64,000 nucleotides of DNA, taken from Oscillospiraceae bacterium Marseille-Q3528. GTDB lineage: Bacteria > Bacillota > Clostridia > Lachnospirales > Lachnospiraceae. Within the stretch, counting starts at the first letter, position 1, and every line of letters starts with the position of its first letter. The notes beneath the pieces were generated by a model. The model did not search any database, was not told where the DNA came from, and worked only from the letters and a program-made list of their open reading frames with translations. Of the stretch, positions 59,381 through 64,000 are shown in pieces. Where the stretch lies: the NCBI GenBank assembly GCA_018223385.1, contig JAGTTR010000012.1, forward strand, positions 48,395 to 112,394. Direction: 5' to 3'. The position numbers and the translations under genes are program-made.

Positions 59381-61195
59381 ATGGCACAGCAAAATAAGAG
59401 TCAGCCGAAGGCGAAGACTGGACTGGCGCGTTGCCTGGAATTAGCTTCGGGTCATAAATGGCTTTTGTTTCTATCAGGGTTTCTGGCTGCACTGGCAGCA
59501 ATTTGTTCTTTTGCACCTTATTTATCAATTTATTACATCGTTCGGGAAATCCTGTTTGTTTACCCGGATATGTCGCTCTTGAATGTTTCCACGATTTCGA
59601 CCTGGGGATGGCTGGCCCTGGCTGGAATTTTGGGGAACATCGTATTTTACTTTTTTGCCCTGTTGTGTTCCCACGTTGCGGCGTTTGGAACGCTTTATGA
59701 ATTGAAGGTGGCCTTTGCCGACCACATTATGCACATTCCGCTTGGGTATCATCTGACCTTGGGCAGCGGCAAACTGAGAAAAATCATGGACGAAAACATT
59801 GAAAGCGTTGAGAAATTCATCGCTCACCAGCTCCCGGACTTTGTGGCCTCTTTGGTCGCGCCGCTTGTTCTGGTTATCATTCTTCTTGGAATTGACTGGC
59901 GGTATGGCGTGGTTTGTCTGGTCGGTATTGTTCTGGCCTTTATCGTGCAGTTTGCGGGCTTCAACGGAGAAGCAAAGGAAAAAATGCACCGTTTTCAGAC
60001 CGCCCAGGAGAACATGAACAGCGCCTCTGTGGAATATGTACGTGGTATGTCGGAGATCAAAGCATTTAATCAGACCGCCGATTCCTTTAAGCGGTTGGGC
60101 AAATCCATTACAGACTATACCTCTTTTGTGTTGGAGTACGCATTGGGCTGGCAGAACTGTATGCCTGCTTTTACAACGATCATCAACAATATTTATCTGC
60201 TTTTGATTCCGGTGGGCATTCTGATCGGGATGCACACTACGGATTTCAGGGAGTATTCGCTGACATTTATTTTCTACTTGATTATTGTCCATGCGATTTC
60301 CGGTGTCCTGAATAAAATCATGTATATCTCTGAGTCCTTTACGCAGATTGACGGCAGCGTGGAGCGTATGGATGAAATCCTGCGTATCCCGGCCCTGCCC
60401 GAAAAGAGTACGGCGCAAGCAATCGAAAACTATGGGATTGCTTTCCGGGATGTCAGCTTTTCCTACGAAGCCGATTCCCAGGTCAAGGCCCTGTCTCATG
60501 TTTCTTTCTTTGCGGATCAGGGCAAGGTGACAGCCATTGTCGGCCCCTCCGGTGGCGGTAAAAGTACCATCGCCAGCCTAATCTCCCGGTTTTATGATGT
60601 GACGGACGGAAGTATTCAGATCGGCGGCGTTGACATTCGGGATATTCCTCTGGATGCGCTGATGGATAAGGTCAGCTTCGTATTTCAGGATACGTTCCTG
60701 TTCAAACAGAGCATCCTGGATAACATCCGTATGGGAAATCCAGATGCTACGGAAGAACAGGTGATTGCGGCGGCAAAGGCTGCAAGATGCCACGAATTTA
60801 TCGAGCAACTTCCAAACGGTTATCAGACTGTGATTGGAAGCACCGGCGTTCATCTCTCAGGTGGTGAACGCCAACGGATTGCCATTGCAAGGGCTATCGT
60901 AAAGGATGCCCCTATCATCGTACTGGACGAAGCAACCGCATTCAGCGACCCGGAAAATGAGTACCTGATTCAAAAAGCCTTTGAAAAGCTAATCCAGAAT
61001 AAAACGGTTGTAATGATTGCCCATCGTCTGTCTACGATTCGCAACGCTGGCCAGATCCTTGTCATGGAAAAAGGACACCTGATTGAATCTGGCACCCATG
61101 ACGAGTTGCTGAAGAAGGGTGGAAAATACGCGCAGATGTGGAGCAGCTATACGGAGTCGATCAACTGGAAAATCAGTACGGGAAAGGCGGTGTGA
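59381..61195 (+). CDS. ABC half-transporter 1 (exporter-type fold, YbtP/IrtA-like)
   Basis: A 604-residue protein. The N-terminal membrane domain (~1-330) has six helices. The ATPase domain has Walker A GPSGGGKSTIAS, signature LSGGERQRIAIARAI, Walker B IIVLDEATAFSD and the H-loop in VMIAHRLSTIR, so it is catalytically complete. It pairs with the next gene to make a heterodimer. In YbtPQ and IrtAB this fold imports iron-siderophore complexes; here that is suggested by the operators and the DtxR/AraC neighbours. It starts 3 bp after the ECF ATPase. Confidence 0.88.
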   Translation: MAQQNKSQPKAKTGLARCLELASGHKWLLFLSGFLAALAAICSFAPYLSIYYIVREILFVYPDMSLLNVSTISTWGWLALAGILGNIVFYFFALLCSHVAAFGTLYELKVAFADHIMHIPLGYHLTLGSGKLRKIMDENIESVEKFIAHQLPDFVASLVAPLVLVIILLGIDWRYGVVCLVGIVLAFIVQFAGFNGEAKEKMHRFQTAQENMNSASVEYVRGMSEIKAFNQTADSFKRLGKSITDYTSFVLEYALGWQNCMPAFTTIINNIYLLLIPVGILIGMHTTDFREYSLTFIFYLIIVHAISGVLNKIMYISESFTQIDGSVERMDEILRIPALPEKSTAQAIENYGIAFRDVSFSYEADSQVKALSHVSFFADQGKVTAIVGPSGGGKSTIASLISRFYDVTDGSIQIGGVDIRDIPLDALMDKVSFVFQDTFLFKQSILDNIRMGNPDATEEQVIAAAKAARCHEFIEQLPNGYQTVIGSTGVHLSGGERQRIAIARAIVKDAPIIVLDEATAFSDPENEYLIQKAFEKLIQNKTVVMIAHRLSTIRNAGQILVMEKGHLIESGTHDELLKKGGKYAQMWSSYTESINWKISTGKAV

Positions 61196-61198
61196 TCT

Positions 61199-62932
61199 AT
61201 GAGTAAGCTGAAAGAAAAGTTAATGCTGTCGGAGAAAGGTTACTCCGACCTAAAAAAAGCAATTACAGCCTGCACAATAACCAATATTGTGCTGCTGCTT
61301 CCTTCAATGGTGGCCTGCCTACTCTTTTGGGAACTGCTGAAACCGTTCACCGGAGAGGCAATTTCATGGGACGCACTGTGGAAGCTGCTGGGACTGGGAG
61401 TGGTTGCGGCTATTCTGGTATTCCTGGCTGCAAAAAATGATTATAGAAAAACCTACATTGCTTCTTATAAAGAGGCCAGCACGACCAGACTTCGGATCGC
61501 AGAACATCTTCGCAAGCTCCCCATGAGCTTCTTTAACACAAAAGATTTATCTGATATTACCACAAACATGATGGCGGATTGCAGCAGCATGGAATCCATG
61601 CTCAGCAGTACCATTCCGCCGCTGATCGCAAATATTATCTCTGTCACCCTGATCTGTATTTGTCTGGCATTTTTTGACTGGAGAATGGCCCTTGCGATTT
61701 TCTGCACGATGCCGATCACATTTCTTATCATCTGGTGCGGACGCAAACTGCAACTCCGTCTGTTTGACAAACAGGTGGATGTGAAATTGGAGGCGTCCAG
61801 CCAGATTCAGGAATACTTGGAAGGTATAAAGATTATCAAAGCTTGTGGTCTTGGTGGTTCCCGTTTCTCTACGCTGGATAAAGCACTCCAAGCCATGAGA
61901 AAAATCGCCATCAGGGTGGAACTGGCCTCTGGTATTCTGGTTCAGGGAGCCAGCCTGGTTCTGCAAGCAGGTCTTGGTATCACCATTTTTATCGGGACGG
62001 TACTGATAACTGGCGGTCAAATTGAACTGCTTCCTTTGCTGGTGCTGTTCATGTTCTCCACGCAGATTTACGGCCCAATCCTTGCCATCCTTTCGCAGTT
62101 AACCTCTCTGTTTCATTTGGGGACTGTTACCAACCGTATGCGTACCCTGCTAACCACGCCCGCTATGGAGGGCGAGGATAAGGATGTATCCAAGTATGAC
62201 ATTGAACTGAAAAGCGTCACTTTCGGATACAATCAGGACGATGTTATCAAGGATGTATCTTTTTCTATTCCTGCTGGCAGCGTAACGGCCTTGGTAGGGC
62301 CTTCCGGCAGCGGCAAAAGTACGATTTCCAAACTGATCGCCCGCTTTTGGGATGTGAGAAAAGGCCAGATCACCATCGGCGGTATAGATGTCAGCACCAT
62401 TGAACCGGAACACCTGATGCGCTGTATGTCCTTTGTATTTCAGGATGTGACCTTGTTCAACGACACTGTTTTTAATAACATCCGCGTAGGCAACATGAAC
62501 GCTACCGAAGAACAGGTCATGGCAGCGGCAAAGGCAGCGTACTGTAACGAATTTATCCAGCGATTGCCGGATGGTTATCAGACTATCTTGGGGGAGAACG
62601 GCAGCACTCTTTCTGGCGGAGAACGGCAGCGAATCTCCATTGCCCGCGCTCTGCTGAAAAATGCCCCGATTATTCTTCTTGATGAAGCAACAGCATCTCT
62701 TGACCCGGAGAACGAGGTTTTAATCCAGCGGGCCATTGCAAAGCTGGTGGAGGGTAAGACGGTCATTATGATTGCTCACCGGCTTCGTACCGTTGTGGAT
62801 GCCGACCAAATTCTCGTTCTTGATAACGGTAGACTGGTGGAACACGGTACACATGATGAATTGATGAAAAAGAACGGATTGTACCATAAACTGTTCCATA
62901 TCCAACAGGAGAGTCTTGGTTGGGCTGTGTAA
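61199..62932 (+). CDS. ABC half-transporter 2 (exporter-type fold, YbtQ/IrtB-like)
   Basis: A 577-residue partner of the previous protein. Six membrane helices in the first ~310 residues, then GPSGSGKSTISK, LSGGERQRISIARAL, IILLDEATASLDPENE and VIMIAHRLRTV. Both ATPase sites of the pair look active. Start 4 bp after the first half-transporter. Export of a compound cannot be excluded from the fold alone. Confidence 0.88.
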   Translation: MSKLKEKLMLSEKGYSDLKKAITACTITNIVLLLPSMVACLLFWELLKPFTGEAISWDALWKLLGLGVVAAILVFLAAKNDYRKTYIASYKEASTTRLRIAEHLRKLPMSFFNTKDLSDITTNMMADCSSMESMLSSTIPPLIANIISVTLICICLAFFDWRMALAIFCTMPITFLIIWCGRKLQLRLFDKQVDVKLEASSQIQEYLEGIKIIKACGLGGSRFSTLDKALQAMRKIAIRVELASGILVQGASLVLQAGLGITIFIGTVLITGGQIELLPLLVLFMFSTQIYGPILAILSQLTSLFHLGTVTNRMRTLLTTPAMEGEDKDVSKYDIELKSVTFGYNQDDVIKDVSFSIPAGSVTALVGPSGSGKSTISKLIARFWDVRKGQITIGGIDVSTIEPEHLMRCMSFVFQDVTLFNDTVFNNIRVGNMNATEEQVMAAAKAAYCNEFIQRLPDGYQTILGENGSTLSGGERQRISIARALLKNAPIILLDEATASLDPENEVLIQRAIAKLVEGKTVIMIAHRLRTVVDADQILVLDNGRLVEHGTHDELMKKNGLYHKLFHIQQESLGWAV

Positions 62933-62956
62933 ATTGTTTTAGAAGGGAGATGTTCC

Positions 62957-63328
62957 ATGAAACTTCATGCGTCCGGGGAGGACTACCTGGAAACCATCCT
63001 TGTTCTCCAAAAGAAACGCGGTATGGTGCGCTCCGTAGATGTGGCCCGGCACATGGAGGTGTCAAAGCCCAGCGTGTGCCATGCAGTGGCTACCTTGCGG
63101 GACGGCGGCTTTCTTATGATGGACGAAGATCACTTTCTCCATCTGACCGATGTGGGCCGCGAGGTAGCCGAAAAAATCTACGAGCGTCACTGCTTCTTTA
63201 CCGAGCAGCTTATCACCGCAGGCGTTGACCCCAAAACTGCGGAGGCCGATGCCTGTCGTATTGAACACATCATCAGCGATGAGAGTTTTGACCGGCTGAA
63301 AGAGGCAGCTGCACAGGAGCAAGACTAA
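62957..63328 (+). CDS. DtxR/MntR-family regulator of the mobile iron-type cassette
   Basis: A 123-residue regulator, the same length as the feo-side protein at 20004-20375 and alike in plan: ASGEDYLETILVL, HTH RSVDVARHMEVSKPSVCHAVATL, YERHCFFTEQLITAGV, and DACRIEHIISDESFDRLKEA. The recognition-helix start SKPSV is identical in both. GAAGGGAGATG precedes the ATG. It closes the cassette, 24 bp after the ABC pair, and probably represses it through the operators at 55461 and 56530. Confidence 0.9.
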   Translation: MKLHASGEDYLETILVLQKKRGMVRSVDVARHMEVSKPSVCHAVATLRDGGFLMMDEDHFLHLTDVGREVAEKIYERHCFFTEQLITAGVDPKTAEADACRIEHIISDESFDRLKEAAAQEQD

Positions 63329-63347
63329 ACTGAATATGCCAAGCGAT

Positions 63348-63374
63348 CCTGCCCCGCCAGACGGGGAAAGAAAA
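63348..63374 (+). terminator. possible terminator after the cassette
   Basis: CCCCG-CCAGA-CGGGG forms a compact stem followed by an A-rich, not T-rich, stretch, so the call is weak. From 63375 to 63600 I see no gene, only GCAAGCG...CGCTTGC (63557-63576). Confidence 0.35.
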
Positions 63375-63603
63375 AAAACGTTGCAGGGCAGGTAGCTTCG
63401 TGCGCCCATAATGGATTTTCCGGGTACTGCGGCGGTTTTGAGTAACATCAAGGCCGCCGTTCCTTATGCGCCGCCTCCGTTCTTCATAAGGGTTTGGGAC
63501 TATCCAAACAAGCAATTTTGAATTTTCGGGTAAGGGACCTGAGAATCTCAAAATTTGCAAGCGGGTACTCGCTTGCTGTGCTTGCCTCTTTTCTCCGAAA
63601 ATG

Positions 63604-63646
63604 AAAAGAACCAGTGAGAGAATCGTTAAATTTCACTCACTGGCTC
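63604..63646 (-). terminator. terminator of the XRE regulator gene
   Basis: On the minus strand AGCCAGTGAGTG pairs with the CTCTCACTGGTT arm, followed by CTTTTC. Confidence 0.7.
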
Positions 63647-63965
63647 AATTCGTTTCAAATTTTTCGGACAACTCTGTCAGTTCCCTCACCGTTTCCTGGG
63701 TGTGATGCAACAGGGTGTCACGCATTTCTGGCGGACAGCTGGAATAAAGCATTTTCATCTGATTGACACCTTCATCTTCCAGAGAAATATCTGGATTTAT
63801 AAGCGTATCTAAAGAGATGTGCAGGACCTTTGCCAATGCTCTCAAAATCAAATAAGAAGGATTCATTTTCCTCTTTTCGATATTGGCGATTTGCTTTACA
63901 GAAACATGGCTCAGATCAGAAAGTTCCTGTTGTGTCAGTTCTTTATTCTTTCGGGCTTCTCGCAT
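63645..63965 (-). CDS. XRE-family helix-turn-helix regulator, start uncertain at window edge
   Basis: At least 106 residues. The HTH is at the visible N-terminus (KELTQQELSDLSHVSVKQIANIEKRKMNPSYL). The C-terminal ~50 residues are helical (YSSCPPEMRDTLLHHTQETV). The frame stays open upstream of the ATG at 63965 to the right edge (coding for IDDLTALGQK), so the gene may begin outside the window. Such regulators often belong to mobile elements; the target is unknown. Confidence 0.8.
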   Translation of the reverse strand: MREARKNKELTQQELSDLSHVSVKQIANIEKRKMNPSYLILRALAKVLHISLDTLINPDISLEDEGVNQMKMLYSSCPPEMRDTLLHHTQETVRELTELSEKFETN

Positions 63966-64000
63966 TTTTTGCCCTAAAGCAGTTAAATCATCAATCGGCA

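Overview
The window looks like the chromosome of a gut-type Clostridia bacterium, most plausibly Lachnospiraceae. The reasons are two T-box leaders in front of aminoacyl-tRNA synthetase genes, strong AGGAGG-type ribosome binding sites, consensus sigma-A promoters, a FeoA-FeoA-FeoB iron locus with a Cys-rich FeoB partner, a VanG/VanT pair, DUF3793/DUF2325/DUF362 genes, and a TnpV/TnpX/CD1845-type mobile element. The species cannot be named from the sequence alone. No rRNA, tRNA or CRISPR array was seen.

Layout. 1-2.4 kb: the 3' part of a SpoIID/LytB-domain gene and a YihY-type membrane protein. 2.4-6.5 kb: a signalling locus with two HATPase proteins, two DRTGG proteins, a putative sensory [FeFe]-hydrogenase and a PHP-domain protein. 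6.5-11.5 kb: T-box, pheS, pheT, queA. 11.6-15.2 kb: a vanG-vanT pair. 15.3-16.8 kb: DUF3793, flavodoxin and DUF2325 behind tandem iron-type operators. 17-19.9 kb: a GNAT gene, two decayed genes and a PfkB kinase. 20-24 kb: a divergent DtxR-type regulator and the feo operon. 24-28.3 kb: DUF362 and a two-component pair. 28.3-30.8 kb: T-box and thrS. 30.9-32.7 kb: MarR-MATE. 32.8-36.3 kb: aroF-tyrA-aroA on the minus strand. 36.6-38.7 kb: an atypical EF-G paralog. 38.9-44.8 kb: the fruK-fruA-HPr-EI-fruR PTS locus.

From about 44.9 kb to the right edge the DNA is accessory. It is visibly more A+T-rich in several genes and carries TnpV, a TetR regulator, a sortase-type surface protein, a serine recombinase broken by deletion and frameshift, CD1845-type genes, an RloA/RloB-like ATPase-TOPRIM defence pair, a MobA-type relaxase, a second (truncated) TnpV, and then an iron-uptake-like cassette: AraC regulator, ECF S component (MptD type), EcfT, a double ABC ATPase, two exporter-type ABC half-transporters and a DtxR regulator. 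An XRE regulator runs to the right edge.

The most interesting thread joins the core and the mobile half. The palindrome GTTAG-N6-CTAAC, or a close variant, occurs before the DUF3793-flavodoxin operon (two copies), before feoA (three, one lying across a consensus promoter), before feoB (one), and again before the AraC gene and the ECF operon of the mobile cassette. Each half carries its own DtxR-family regulator, and both share the helix-turn-helix segment SKPSV. The cassette therefore appears to use the same operator code as the resident iron regulon. Other points worth a second look are the hydrogenase-like sensor with Ala in place of the proton-relay Cys, vanG-vanT with no peptidase or VanRS beside it, the PTS HPr without Ser46, an EF-G paralog without the usual catalytic His and NKxD motif, and a mini DUF2798 gene made of only the family's two ends.
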